Assembly: GCA_022510905.1 (NCBI GenBank) | Contig: JAFLSN010000002.1 | Coordinates: 92,727 to 156,726 of the forward strand | DNA: 64,000 bases | Direction: 5' to 3' | Origin: Treponema sp. | Lineage (GTDB): Bacteria; Spirochaetota; Spirochaetia; Treponematales; Treponemataceae | Shown: positions 27,811 to 40,085 of the stretch, one piece after another | Position numbering within the stretch: the first letter of the stretch is position 1 | Layout of the letters: the number at the start of each line of letters is the position of its first letter | Notes under the pieces: generated by a model | Databases searched by the model: none | Told to the model about the DNA's origin: nothing | What the model saw: the letters and a program-made list of their open reading frames with translations, nothing else | Program-made: the position numbers and the translations under genes

Positions 27811-28952
27811 GGCGTGTCCTCGCGGGCAGTGCGGCCGATGTCTGCATGGTGCATGGCTTCGGAAACAATGCGCTTAAAGGCGCTGTCAAAGCGCGTTGTT
27901 GAAAATGTGCCTGCATGGGCCGCGATAGCTGTGGCATCAAAGGCTTTAGATGCCTCAAGCTCTTCAAAGCGGAGCAGCGCCTGTGTGAGAGATTCCGGGG
28001 TCTGCGCGTCAAAAAACACACCAGTTTTGCCTTCCAGCACTGTCTCTTTTGCGCCGCCTTTTCCGAATGCAACCACCGGCCGGCCGCATGCCTGCGCCTC
28101 AACAGGAATGATTCCAAAATCTTCTTCGGCGCAAAAAATCAGGGCACGGCAGCGTTGCAGGTAGTCCTGTACAGCCTCATCGGAAATGCGGCCTGTGAAT
28201 ATAATCTGTGCGCCTTTAAATGAAGATGCAAGCGCCTTGAGTTCTTTTTCCTGGCTTCCTGCTCCAATGACAACAAGCTTTCGGTTCAGGGTGCCGCACG
28301 CGCTGATGGCCAGGTCGATGCGTTTGTAGGGAACAAACCGGCTAAAGACAACATAGAAATCTTGTGCAGGAAGCCCGTTCGGTTTAAGTCTTTCCGTGTC
28401 CACCGGCGGATACAATACGGTTGACTCCCGTTTCCAGAATTTATATATGCGTCGGGCTATGTATGCTGAATTTGCCAGCACCGTGTCTATGCGCTGGCTT
28501 GAAATGTAGTCCCACTCGCGGATATTCGGCATCCAGCGCGCCATAAAAAACTGCGTCAGCTTTGAGGAGCGGTTTCGGTAGTCAAAATACAAGTCCCATG
28601 CATATCTCATGGGTGAGTGGATATATGCCACCAATGGAACGTTTGGGGCTGTAATCACTCCTTTTGCACAGCAGGATGAACTTGCAAGCACAAGGTCATA
28701 GCCGCTTAAGTCGAATGATTCAAATGCGCCCGGCATGTATTTCAGCAGTTTTGTATAAAGCCTTGTCGCAAACGGAATGCGCTGGATCCAAGACGTGTGT
28801 ATCTTTTTTTTAGGAAAAAAACGGTTCATTTTTTTTTCATCATATACGAGCGTGTATATGTCTGCCTCTGGGTAGATAGTGCACATGCGCTGCACCACAC
28901 GTTCCGCGCCGCCAAATGTCACCAGCCAGTCGTGGACAATCGCTACTTTCAT
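27807..28952 (-). CDS. Glycosyltransferase, GT4 family (WbaZ-like)
   Basis: 381 residues. It starts MKVAIVHDWLVTFGGAERVV and contains FDLSGYDLVLASSSCCAKGV, as in WbaZ-type mannosyltransferases. The C-terminal donor site shows FSRFVPYKRIDLAI and an EX7E-like motif EEDFGIIPVEAQACGRPV. It overlaps both neighbours by four bases. It probably acts on the same lipid-linked glycan as its neighbour. The sugar is unknown. Confidence 0.88.
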   Translation of the reverse strand: MKVAIVHDWLVTFGGAERVVQRMCTIYPEADIYTLVYDEKKMNRFFPKKKIHTSWIQRIPFATRLYTKLLKYMPGAFESFDLSGYDLVLASSSCCAKGVITAPNVPLVAYIHSPMRYAWDLYFDYRNRSSKLTQFFMARWMPNIREWDYISSQRIDTVLANSAYIARRIYKFWKRESTVLYPPVDTERLKPNGLPAQDFYVVFSRFVPYKRIDLAISACGTLNRKLVVIGAGSQEKELKALASSFKGAQIIFTGRISDEAVQDYLQRCRALIFCAEEDFGIIPVEAQACGRPVVAFGKGGAKETVLEGKTGVFFDAQTPESLTQALLRFEELEASKAFDATAIAAHAGTFSTTRFDSAFKRIVSEAMHHADIGRTAREDTP

Positions 28953-29662
28953 ACAAGTTTTCCTTCGGTAAAATGTTTGATTCGTTCGTAATCTTCGATG
29001 TAGTCAACTTCGGCCCAGAAATTTCCTGCGATGTTTTTTACGTAAATGTCCTGCATATCAGAAAGTGAATATAGAACGTTTTCCCACCAGAGTCCATGCT
29101 GCTGTGCATGAATCATGTCCTCAAGCCGGCTGGTGAACGTGGGAATAAAATCTTTTGACAGTTTTGCAATGCCCACGTATTCCCCGGTTATGTCGGTTCC
29201 GGTCAAATCTTTGCCGTATTTCTCAAGAATGCCATCGGTGTATTTTAGCTTGTAGTCGGCCTCTTTTTTGCGGTTTTCATCGCTTAGCATAAGCGGGCTT
29301 AGCGTTTCTGTCTTCAGAATTGTAAGAATGGACTGCTCAATGAACACATCGGCGTTCATGATTATAAGATCATCGGTGGCGCTCAAAAAGTCCCGCGCGA
29401 ACCATGCGCTTGCAATGCTGTTGGTCACATCAAAAAACGGATTGTAAAAAAAAGAAACGCCCCGGTCTTTTAGCAGGGACACGATCACTTCTGAACGGTA
29501 GCCGGTGACAATACCGATGTCATGGATTCCGTTTTCTTTGAGCAGGTTCACGCTGTACTGGATGAGCGGCGTGCCATTTACAGGAACCGTGCATTTTGGT
29601 TTTCCTTCAAGATAACGGCTGATGCGGGTGCCACGGCCTGCGGCTAAAAACAGTGCTTTCAT
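28949..29662 (-). CDS. Stand-alone nucleotidyltransferase (PntC/LicC-like)
   Basis: 237-residue NTP-transferase with the signature LAAGRGTRISRYLEGKPKC and later MNADVFIE (metal-binding Asp), then EVDYIEDYERIKHF at the C-terminus. This short single-domain form resembles PntC and LicC cytidylyltransferases, which activate small amino-alcohol phosphates or phosphonates. It overlaps the downstream glycosyltransferase and abuts the upstream aminotransferase by one base. Together they look like an unfused counterpart of the pntC-AEPT fusion at 34350-36188. Substrate is inferred from context. Confidence 0.82.
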   Translation of the reverse strand: MKALFLAAGRGTRISRYLEGKPKCTVPVNGTPLIQYSVNLLKENGIHDIGIVTGYRSEVIVSLLKDRGVSFFYNPFFDVTNSIASAWFARDFLSATDDLIIMNADVFIEQSILTILKTETLSPLMLSDENRKKEADYKLKYTDGILEKYGKDLTGTDITGEYVGIAKLSKDFIPTFTSRLEDMIHAQQHGLWWENVLYSLSDMQDIYVKNIAGNFWAEVDYIEDYERIKHFTEGKLV

Positions 29663-30750
29663 CAGAGCTCTCCTGTCATGTGGAGATCATGGAATGCGTC
29701 AAGCAGCGTGTCCATGTTTTTTTTTGTGATGTGCCCGATGTGTCCAACTCTGAAGATTTTATCTTTGAGGTCTCCACCGTTTGGGCAGATAAAGATTTGG
29801 TACCGGTCTTTCATCAAGGTAAAGATTTCGTAGGCTGATTTTCCCGTGGTAGACGAGAGCGCCGTTAAAGCGTTTGATGGTGCAGGTGAAAATTGTGCAA
29901 ACGGCAATTTGGAAATACCGTTCCTGAAATACTGCGCGAGTTCCGCTGTCTGCGAAATCAAGGCTGTAGCGCCTCCCTGCTCCATGATGGAACTGAGCCG
30001 CGTGTGCAGCAGCAGCATGATTCCTACCGCCGGAGTAAATGGCGTTTGGCCGCGTTCCCCGTCAGAAAGATAGTCGGCAAGATTGAAATAAAGTGACGGA
30101 ACTGTATGGCCCAGCACACGTTCCTGTGCGCTGGGGGTGAGCACCAGAAACGACATTCCCGGTGGAAGCGCCAGCGCTTTCTGGGAACCGGTGATGACCG
30201 CCTGTATGTTGAATGCCGTGATGTCCAGCGGATCTGCCAGAAACGATGAGATTGCATCTACCAGAAAGAACAGTTTCTGTTCCTTGCAGAAAGTTCCGGC
30301 CATGGCAAGATCATAGAGGACACCCGTTGAAGTTTCGTTGTGCTGCATGATAAGCGCCGTGTAGCCTTTGTTTGCAAATGGTTCCAGGTCTGTGCGGGTG
30401 AGCGGCCTGCCGTATGGAAGGTGCACTTCCGTGCATGGAATGCCTAGCACCGTGCACAGCTTTAAAAATCGTTCGCCGAAGCTTCCTCCGTTTACTACAA
30501 GCACTTTGTCGTTTTTTGTAAACAGGTTGAGCACCGCCGCCTCCATGGATGCAGTTCCTGAACCTGTCATAAAAACCGCGCGGGAGCCTTCCTGGGCATT
30601 GAGAAGTGCCGTAAGCATCGCCTCGCTTTCTTTTGTGATTGCTGAAAATTCTTGGGTGCGGAAATACGGCACTTGTTCCGAGTTTTCAAGCCTGAGCCTG
30701 TCGTCCATCATTACCGGGCCAACGGTAAAATTAAGCTGGTTTCTGTTCAT
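29662..30750 (-). CDS. PLP-dependent class V aminotransferase (AEP-transaminase or alanine-glyoxylate type)
   Basis: 362 residues from the ATG at 30750 (MNRNQLNFTVGPVMM), which has AAGGGG upstream. PLP-fold segments are FMTGSGTASMEAAV, HNETSTGV, DAISSF and the PLP lysine in ITGSQKALALPPG. The lysine context is closer to alanine/serine-glyoxylate aminotransferases than to classic PhnW (SSANK type), unlike the fused AEPT domain at 34350-36188. It may therefore aminate a related aldehyde instead of phosphonoacetaldehyde. It overlaps the upstream glycerophosphotransferase-like gene by 20 bases. Confidence 0.84.
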   Translation of the reverse strand: MNRNQLNFTVGPVMMDDRLRLENSEQVPYFRTQEFSAITKESEAMLTALLNAQEGSRAVFMTGSGTASMEAAVLNLFTKNDKVLVVNGGSFGERFLKLCTVLGIPCTEVHLPYGRPLTRTDLEPFANKGYTALIMQHNETSTGVLYDLAMAGTFCKEQKLFFLVDAISSFLADPLDITAFNIQAVITGSQKALALPPGMSFLVLTPSAQERVLGHTVPSLYFNLADYLSDGERGQTPFTPAVGIMLLLHTRLSSIMEQGGATALISQTAELAQYFRNGISKLPFAQFSPAPSNALTALSSTTGKSAYEIFTLMKDRYQIFICPNGGDLKDKIFRVGHIGHITKKNMDTLLDAFHDLHMTGEL

Positions 30751-32002
30751 CTTCTGCCCCTTTTGTAATGCGTTCCAGTGTGGCAATCATAAAGTCTGCC
30801 ACGTTCTCTCCTGCGTGACCTTGGTGCATCCATGCTTCGTTTTTGGCTTTCTGCCTGAGCTCACGCAGTTCTTGACTGTCGCTTACGCTCCTGATTATTT
30901 CCGTGATGTTCCCAAACTGGTCGGCGTGGAGTTCTTGTCCCAATTCCCGTAGCACACGGAACTGCCAGATGTCTTTTCCGTGGTTTGGCAAAAACCATGC
31001 GTCATATGGACGGAGGTCAAGCTCCGCGTTTACATATAGAACCGGTTTGTCGCACAAAAACGTGTAGTCATAGATTATGGCGGAAAAATCTGAAATCATC
31101 ACATCGGCTTTTTTCATTGAATCGATGTTGTCGCGACTGTAATCCCATTTGATATTTTTCTGCGCGGCAAACATCGCTTCAAGTTTTGAAAGCACGTCCG
31201 GCTCGGCTTTTTTTGACTGTGGATGCGGGCGCACGATAACGCGCCAGCCGCTTTTTGCAAGCGGTTCCAGCAGCGACTTTCCGTACTTGCACAAAAGCGA
31301 AGACGGTCCCCATGAAGGTGAAACCAATACGGTAAAGGGATGGTCTTCTTCGGCGGGAATCGACTGCATTTTTTTTGCGAGATTGTCAAGATATGTGCAG
31401 CCCACTGTGGGAAGGTCTTTTTTGGGAATGCCGCGGAGCTGTTCCAGGTAGCGGATGTCCTTTGCCTGATAATTTCCAGTGAGAAGAATGGCGTCAAAAA
31501 AATCAAGGCCGAACATCTTCATCATGGTGGCGTCGCTTGCTCCGTGCAGCAGGTTTGCATAATATGCTGCCGAACGGCTCCTTTTTAGCTGGTACACGTT
31601 CAGCCCCGGTGTTGACATCACAACCACACCTGCCGAAATTATGTTTAGCCTGGCGAACGCAGCGTTTCCTTCGCCAATATATTCGGCCTGCACAAGTTCG
31701 TGCGGTTCTTCAAAAATTGGGTCGTCTTTTGCGGATGTCAGATATGTGAGCGGAAGGCCGCGTTCTTTGAATGCATCGATAACAGGCTTGAACACATTCC
31801 AGTACTGTTTTCCTTCACAGTAAATCACGTATGGCTTGTAGGCTGCATCATGAAGCACTCCGTTGCGCTTTCCTGAAAAAAAAACTTTGAGTTTAAGAAT
31901 AGCGGCTTTTGCCAAAAAAAACACGGTTGCCGCCGCGCCGATCACAACGGAAAACAGCATGCTCCCTGTGCCGGGGTCGATGTATAAAATCAATGAGTTC
32001 AT
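30731..32002 (-). CDS. CDP-glycerol glycerophosphotransferase-like protein, copy 2
   Basis: 423 residues of the TagB/TagF (PF04464-like) type, fused to an N-terminal membrane segment. The first 45 residues contain LYIDPGTGSMLFS and a hydrophobic helix ending in KLKVFFSGKR. The catalytic region shows VRPHPQSKK and ISDFSAIIYDYTFLCDKP. Such enzymes transfer a polyol phosphate from a CDP donor; here CMP-aminoethylphosphonate could be an alternative donor. It overlaps the YidC-sulfatase copy 2 gene by four bases. It is paralogous to the gene at 38706-39959. Confidence 0.86.
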   Translation of the reverse strand: MNSLILYIDPGTGSMLFSVVIGAAATVFFLAKAAILKLKVFFSGKRNGVLHDAAYKPYVIYCEGKQYWNVFKPVIDAFKERGLPLTYLTSAKDDPIFEEPHELVQAEYIGEGNAAFARLNIISAGVVVMSTPGLNVYQLKRSRSAAYYANLLHGASDATMMKMFGLDFFDAILLTGNYQAKDIRYLEQLRGIPKKDLPTVGCTYLDNLAKKMQSIPAEEDHPFTVLVSPSWGPSSLLCKYGKSLLEPLAKSGWRVIVRPHPQSKKAEPDVLSKLEAMFAAQKNIKWDYSRDNIDSMKKADVMISDFSAIIYDYTFLCDKPVLYVNAELDLRPYDAWFLPNHGKDIWQFRVLRELGQELHADQFGNITEIIRSVSDSQELRELRQKAKNEAWMHQGHAGENVADFMIATLERITKGAEDEQKPA

Positions 32003-34344
32003 TCTTGCACATCCTCTTGTTGCCAGTCGTCCGAATCAAATACCGATGTACTTACCCGCCACCGGTCGTTGCGCCCGCATGTAAAAACGTAATAGCTTCT
32101 GTTGTGGTGTGGCATATAGATGTGGTATGTGTTTACCAAAACGCCGCATTCTTTTTGCTCCATGCTGACAGGATTTCCTGTGAAGGTGGGCGTTGCGTTT
32201 TCTACAAGCCCCCCGGTAAGCATGGTGGGAACATCGGCATTGCACATGAATGTGCTGCCTGTGCTGAGCTGTCCGGTCGCATCGAAATCCTTTTCCATGA
32301 GAAGCGGGCGGTAACGAGCGGCATTGAGCTTTTTTAGCTTGAAGCCGCTGCTGCATGAAGGCGTTTCATCGATGGAGCCATGGTCTGCCACAGTCAAAAT
32401 GCGTGTGTTTACATATACGCCGTTGCTCTGCAAAAACCGCAGCCATTCACCTGTACGTTTAAAAGCTGCCATAAGCGAACACTGTTCCTTGTACCATTCC
32501 GCAGTGTACATGTTTTCTGTGGTGTGCGCGGAAATGGCGGGGTAGGGCTCAAAAATGCTCAAGTCTGGAACCCGGCTGCCGTTTTCCCATGACGGGTCGG
32601 TTACAGTCGCGGAATACCTGGAAGCCTGTTCTGTAAAAATCCGTGGCAGCATGAGCGGCGCCTGGTTGTGCTTTGACACGAGCGTTTCTGTGCTCCGTGC
32701 GTTCATTGCTTGTGGCGTGTAGTCACAGTCTCCGTAACATGGTGGCGAGGCCATGAGCGTGTGCATGTTGAGCGAAACCGTGTTGTTGTGGAGCTTAAAA
32801 CCCGAAAAGCATTCATGCAGGTCGGGGCTCTCCTTGAAGATGGGCTCCACGAAATCATTTTGCGCCGCGTCAAGGTATGTCATGAGCACGTTTTTTCCGG
32901 TTTTTGAAAAATGAAAAATCGGCTGAATGTTGCCTGCGGTCAAGGCCGGGCGGTATTCGGCATAGCCGCGCCGTATTGTTGTAAGGTTGATTCCTGTAAA
33001 TATTGGCAGGGCCGTCGCTGTTGCTGCAGCCAAAAAACGTGCAGCAGAATAGAATCCTTTTTTTAAAAGGAATGCACTTAGCGCCACCGAGATCGATAGT
33101 ACCAGCGAATTGCACAAAACCGATGCAAACGGAGAGGCAACTGAAGGCGCTGTGTTGAGTACGAACAGCCGAAAAAGATTTCCATATCGCGCCCTGAATA
33201 TGAAGGTGTTTATGACCGCGCCAACCATTCCGCAGAAAAAGAAAAAAGCAAGCAGCGTTTGTGTTCGTTCCCGGTACAAGAAATAAACGAGGAGCGGCCA
33301 CACAATGCAGAAACCGACCGCCTGCAGGAATGTGTTGCATACAAAGAAAAGCGGGAAACCATAGCCATCGATTCCAGAAAATTCCATTGGAGAAGAAGCT
33401 ATAAGAAGCGATGGAATGGCGCAGCCTAAAAGAAGGCAGAGCGCCATGCAGCCTGCAAAGAACAGGATGAAGCGCTTGTTTTTATTGCTTTTCAGGAACA
33501 GCAGCGGGCCGTCCACAAGAAACGTAAAAAAGCGGATGTACAATGGAACAAGGTAAACAAAGGCCGCAGTAGCCGCCAGCAGCACGCTCCTCTTTTTTGA
33601 AAGCACATGGCCTGCAGTCAGCCAGATTATAAAAACTGTAGCAGCCATGCACAGCAGCGTGTATAAAGTTTTTGCCGGATGCGCAAGTTTGTAGAACACA
33701 TTCTTGACCAGTGGAAACACTTTGTTCATTGTCCAGTGCAGCACAAGGCCGGCAGATGACTGGAAGAGCACTACCAGGAAAATTAGTGCGGGCACCTGAG
33801 GCTGGAGCCGTTCCTTTACGGAAAACCCTCGCGTGTATATCACTGAGGGAATGCTGCTGATGAGCGCCATGGCGATTGGAAGCACATTTACAGGAAAGCT
33901 TCCGGCATGGAACAGTGTGTCCTGTGCACCCATGTCGTGTATGAACAGGAAGCGTTGCCCATGCAGTGCGGGCAGCGATGAAAGACACGAATATGCCGCG
34001 ATAAAAAACGGAATCTGTATAAATAGCCCGAACGAAGACCTCAGCGCCATGATTGGGCTGTAGCGGTTCTCGCGGTAGAACGCTGCGGTAATCATGTAGC
34101 GCTCGTCGCCATGGAAGGCCCGCTTGATTCGCTCCTGGCCCGGTTTGAGTTTCTGCTGCATATTCCTTTCGATGCCATGCCAGCGCTCGGTGGCAATGTA
34201 AAGCGGCAGCGTCAGAAAGCTGACGGCGCATCCCACTCCCATGACAGCGATACCCGTGTTGTCAGACTGCTTCATGCAAAAGCTGAATACGAAGTCTGTT
34301 ATCTGGGGAATCGGATACATGGTGAGTGAAAAAATGCTACTCAT
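31999..34344 (-). CDS. YidC/Oxa1-like domain fused to LtaS/sulfatase-like domain, copy 2
   Basis: About 781 residues (ATG 34344 preferred over GTG 34356, whose ribosome site would touch it). Counting from the longer start: residues 35-225 are a YidC-like core (GDERYMITAAFYRENRYSP, IQIPFFIAAY, SSAGLVLHWTMN). Residues 230-440 hold more membrane helices. From about 485 the chain is an alkaline-phosphatase-superfamily domain with Asp 496 (TYLDAAQ), a candidate nucleophile Thr 533 (MHTLMASPP) and a metal motif ADHGS. About 115 residues present in copy 1 are missing between the AISAH and AAFKR segments. It may transfer or polymerise phosphoryl groups outside the membrane; that is inference. Confidence 0.83.
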   Translation of the reverse strand: MSSIFSLTMYPIPQITDFVFSFCMKQSDNTGIAVMGVGCAVSFLTLPLYIATERWHGIERNMQQKLKPGQERIKRAFHGDERYMITAAFYRENRYSPIMALRSSFGLFIQIPFFIAAYSCLSSLPALHGQRFLFIHDMGAQDTLFHAGSFPVNVLPIAMALISSIPSVIYTRGFSVKERLQPQVPALIFLVVLFQSSAGLVLHWTMNKVFPLVKNVFYKLAHPAKTLYTLLCMAATVFIIWLTAGHVLSKKRSVLLAATAAFVYLVPLYIRFFTFLVDGPLLFLKSNKNKRFILFFAGCMALCLLLGCAIPSLLIASSPMEFSGIDGYGFPLFFVCNTFLQAVGFCIVWPLLVYFLYRERTQTLLAFFFFCGMVGAVINTFIFRARYGNLFRLFVLNTAPSVASPFASVLCNSLVLSISVALSAFLLKKGFYSAARFLAAATATALPIFTGINLTTIRRGYAEYRPALTAGNIQPIFHFSKTGKNVLMTYLDAAQNDFVEPIFKESPDLHECFSGFKLHNNTVSLNMHTLMASPPCYGDCDYTPQAMNARSTETLVSKHNQAPLMLPRIFTEQASRYSATVTDPSWENGSRVPDLSIFEPYPAISAHTTENMYTAEWYKEQCSLMAAFKRTGEWLRFLQSNGVYVNTRILTVADHGSIDETPSCSSGFKLKKLNAARYRPLLMEKDFDATGQLSTGSTFMCNADVPTMLTGGLVENATPTFTGNPVSMEQKECGVLVNTYHIYMPHHNRSYYVFTCGRNDRWRVSTSVFDSDDWQQEDVQE
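33995..34110. repeat. Near-identical DNA block shared with 42445-42560
   Basis: 116 bp matching the paralogous block with only five differences, within genes that are otherwise strongly diverged. It encodes the GDERYMITAAF part of the YidC-like domain. Confidence 0.85.
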
Positions 34345-34349
34345 GCCGC

Positions 34350-37309
<2,960 letters not shown>

Positions 37310-37344
37310 TTTATGTTTCTCCACTGGAAGACCGTTTTTGCCGT

Positions 37345-38649
37345 TTACTTTGTTCCTGGAATCAGTTCCAGAATCTGTTTGATTGGCATGCAGATGCCGT
37401 TCGCTTCAAGCGAGCGTTCCGAGCGGAGGATGGTTTCGGCACAGTTTACCATGGCAGGATATGCCGCGCGGAGGAGGTGGTTCGCATAGATGATGATGTT
37501 CGCCCCCCAGCCTGAAAGCTCTTTTTCGGTAAACTGGTTGTACGTGGTAGGCACAAGCACTAGCGGAATGTTTTTGTATTCCTTTCTGAACCGTTCACAG
37601 AATTCCTTGATGTCATTTCCGCTCTTGTCTTTTGAATGGATCATGATGCCGTCTGCTCCGGCTTTGACTGCCGCGAATGCCTTTGAAAGCGCATCGTCAA
37701 CAGAATAGCCTGCGATGATTTCTTCAATCCGCGCGATGATCATAAAATCGTTTGTGACCTGGGCCTTTTTCCCTTCGCTTATTTTGTGGCAGAACTCTTC
37801 CTCCGTGGCAAGCACCTGTTTCGCTTCTGTTCCAAGGAGCGAATTTTTTTTGAGCCCTTTTTTGTCTTCTATGATGACGGCGCTGACACCGTTGCGTTCG
37901 AGTGTGCGCACCGTGAACACAAAATGCTCCGTGATGCCTCCTGTGTCGCCGTCGTAGATAATGGGTTTTGTGGTACATTCGAGAATGTCTGTGAGGCTCT
38001 GCATGCGGGTCGTGAGGTCTACGGCTTCGATGTCAGGCTTTCCTTTGTCGGTTGAGTCCGTGAGCGACGACGACCACATGCCGTCAAACGTGTGGAGTCC
38101 GTCTTCTTTTTGCACCGCCGTGTTTTCGATGATAAGGCCGCTCAGTCCTGAATGGACTTCCATTATGCGTACAACCGGTTTCGCGGCAATCAGGCGGCGC
38201 AGTGTGGCACGGCGCACGTCCGGAGTGGTGCCGATGGTTTTTGCGTTTTCAACCAGTGCGGAAGAATTGATTCCCTGCGTGTAGGGAATTTCAATTACTT
38301 CGCCGCCCCATTCTTTCATGGCTTCATACACTTCATCTCGGATTTTGCTCAAGTAGTTTGATTTCCAGTCATCGCCGTGGATTATATAGTCGGGCCTGTA
38401 TTTTTTCAGGTTTGGCACATAGTTCCAGTCTTCCTGGGGCACCACGCGCGACACTCCTTTGAGGTTTTCCACCACCGATTTCCTCTGCTCGTATGTCAGG
38501 TATGGAAGCCGTTTGTGGCTTGCAATGGCGCTGTCGGTGAGAAGCCCCACGATGAGTTCCCCGTGCCTTGCTCCTTCGGTGATGATGTTGATAATGCCAG
38601 GGTGGATTATGTCGCCTGTCATTCCAAGGTATACTGTCTTGTTCGCCAT
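37345..38649 (-). CDS. pepM: Phosphoenolpyruvate mutase with N-terminal nucleotidyltransferase-like domain
   Basis: Makes the C-P bond by converting PEP to phosphonopyruvate. The 434-residue protein has the mutase domain from about residue 145, with MWSSSLTDS, DGDTGG at 233-238 and the diagnostic EDKKGLKKNS at 261-270. Residues 1-135 resemble a TagD/CCT-type cytidylyltransferase (GMTGDIIHPGI, PDYIIHGDDW, GINSSALV). The usual HxGH motif reads HPGI, so the second His is lost and this domain may be inactive or repurposed. Gene order is pepM, ppd, pntC-AEPT. Confidence 0.95.
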   Translation of the reverse strand: MANKTVYLGMTGDIIHPGIINIITEGARHGELIVGLLTDSAIASHKRLPYLTYEQRKSVVENLKGVSRVVPQEDWNYVPNLKKYRPDYIIHGDDWKSNYLSKIRDEVYEAMKEWGGEVIEIPYTQGINSSALVENAKTIGTTPDVRRATLRRLIAAKPVVRIMEVHSGLSGLIIENTAVQKEDGLHTFDGMWSSSLTDSTDKGKPDIEAVDLTTRMQSLTDILECTTKPIIYDGDTGGITEHFVFTVRTLERNGVSAVIIEDKKGLKKNSLLGTEAKQVLATEEEFCHKISEGKKAQVTNDFMIIARIEEIIAGYSVDDALSKAFAAVKAGADGIMIHSKDKSGNDIKEFCERFRKEYKNIPLVLVPTTYNQFTEKELSGWGANIIIYANHLLRAAYPAMVNCAETILRSERSLEANGICMPIKQILELIPGTK

Positions 38650-38705
38650 GGTTCTAGTCCTGTCCTGTAAGTTTTGGTGCCGCCCTGCGCGATGACTGGC
38701 GCACG

Positions 38706-39959
38706 TTATGCCGTTTTTTCGCTGGTGCTGTTCTGTTTTTCAACGGTGGCCGTCATGTAGTCCGCGACCAGGGCTCCGCTTTTTCCGCAGTGCATCCATG
38801 CCTCGGATTTTGCGGCTTTCCGCGCATACGCAAGATCCGGTGAATCGCTTGCATTCTGAATCACATCTTTGATCGAATCAAACTGCGATTCCTTCAGTTC
38901 GATTCCCATTTTTTTGAGCACCTCGAACTGCCAGAGCGGTTTGTGCAGATCCCACGCATCATAGGGCAGCAGCTCCATGTCGGCGTTTACGTACATCACC
39001 GGCTTGTCGCACAGGAAAGTGTAGTCAAAGATTATGCCTGAAAAATCTGAAATCATGATGTCGGCTTTTTTCATCGCAAAGATGTTTTCGCGCTCAAAAT
39101 CCCACTCCAGGTTTTTGTTCTCAGAATAGCGGTTCTGAAGCCGTTCCAGCATGCCTGCTTCGGATTTTTTTGACTGGGGATGCGGCCGCACGATGATTCT
39201 CCAGCCGGTGGAGACCAGCGGATCCAGCAGCCGTTCGCCGTATCTGGTGAGCAGGGCGCTTTCACCCCATGAAGGTGAGACGAGCACTGTAAAAGGATGG
39301 GCCGTCTCATCGGGAATGGTTTTTATACGCTCCGCAAGCACGTCAAGATACGTGCAGCCCACCGTGACAAGTTCTTTTTGTGGAATGCCCCTCTGCTTTT
39401 CAAGTGCACGGATGTCACGGCCCTGGTAGTCTCCTGTCAGCAGTACGGAGTCAAAAAAGTCCAGGCCGAACAGCCGGTATGTGGTGGCGTCGTTTGGCAT
39501 GTGAACGATGTGCGAATAGTGCTTTACTTTTTTTGAACGTTTTAGCTGGTACACGTTCAGGCCCGGCGTGGTCATGAGCACAAAGCCCGCAGAAAGCATG
39601 TTGAGCCGCACAAATGCCGCGTTACCTTCGCCTATGAATTCGGCATGGACATGCTGGTAGTCCATGTCAAATACCGGATCGTCTTTTGCCGATGTGTAGT
39701 AGGTCAGCTTAGTCCTGCGGGTTTCAAACGCATCCGCAACGGGTTTGAAAACATTCCAATACTGTTTTCCTTCGCAGTAAACCACATACGGTTTGTAGGA
39801 AGAATCTTTTTCAACCACCCCGGCCTTTTTTCCTGAAAAGAACAGCTTGATTTTCAGGATGGCGGCTTTGCCCAGAAAAAACAATGTCGCAGCAGCTCCA
39901 AGCAAAATTGAAAACAGCATGCTTCCTGTGCCAGGATCAATGTACAGCAAACTGTTCAT
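38706..39959 (-). CDS. CDP-glycerol glycerophosphotransferase-like protein, copy 1
   Basis: 417 residues, clearly paralogous to 30731-32002 along its full length. The N-terminus is LLYIDPGTGSMLFS plus one membrane helix. The catalytic half contains VRPHPQSKK and ISDFSGIIFDYTFLCDKP. An AGGAGG ribosome site lies five bases before the ATG. It has its own promoter at 40025-40053 and is followed 56 bases later by pepM. A transferase of polyol phosphate, or possibly of aminoethylphosphonate, onto a lipid-linked glycan is the best guess. Confidence 0.87.
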   Translation of the reverse strand: MNSLLYIDPGTGSMLFSILLGAAATLFFLGKAAILKIKLFFSGKKAGVVEKDSSYKPYVVYCEGKQYWNVFKPVADAFETRRTKLTYYTSAKDDPVFDMDYQHVHAEFIGEGNAAFVRLNMLSAGFVLMTTPGLNVYQLKRSKKVKHYSHIVHMPNDATTYRLFGLDFFDSVLLTGDYQGRDIRALEKQRGIPQKELVTVGCTYLDVLAERIKTIPDETAHPFTVLVSPSWGESALLTRYGERLLDPLVSTGWRIIVRPHPQSKKSEAGMLERLQNRYSENKNLEWDFERENIFAMKKADIMISDFSGIIFDYTFLCDKPVMYVNADMELLPYDAWDLHKPLWQFEVLKKMGIELKESQFDSIKDVIQNASDSPDLAYARKAAKSEAWMHCGKSGALVADYMTATVEKQNSTSEKTA

Positions 39960-39978
39960 TCAAACCTCCTGTATCTTA

Positions 39979-39997
39979 TGTGCATAAAACTTGCACA
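39979..39997 (-). promoter_or_regulatory. Leader hairpin just before the ribosome site
   Basis: TGTGCA pairs with TGCACA around a 7-base loop, ending about ten bases before the AGGAGG of the downstream gene. It could modulate translation or mRNA stability. Confidence 0.4.
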
Positions 39998-40024
39998 GCC
40001 GTTCATGGCAAAAACGCTGGCTCC

Positions 40025-40053
40025 AGTATACCCTGTTTTTGCATTATTCTCAA
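40025..40053 (-). promoter_or_regulatory. Strong internal sigma-70-type promoter in the phosphonate operon
   Basis: On the minus strand TTGAGA, a 17-base spacer and TATACT. It lies in the 126-base gap after YidC-sulfatase copy 1 and should drive the glycerophosphotransferase-like copy 1, pepM and downstream genes independently. Confidence 0.65.
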
Positions 40054-40085
40054 TATCTTTGTGCGCAGGCAACTTGTTCCGTGTG

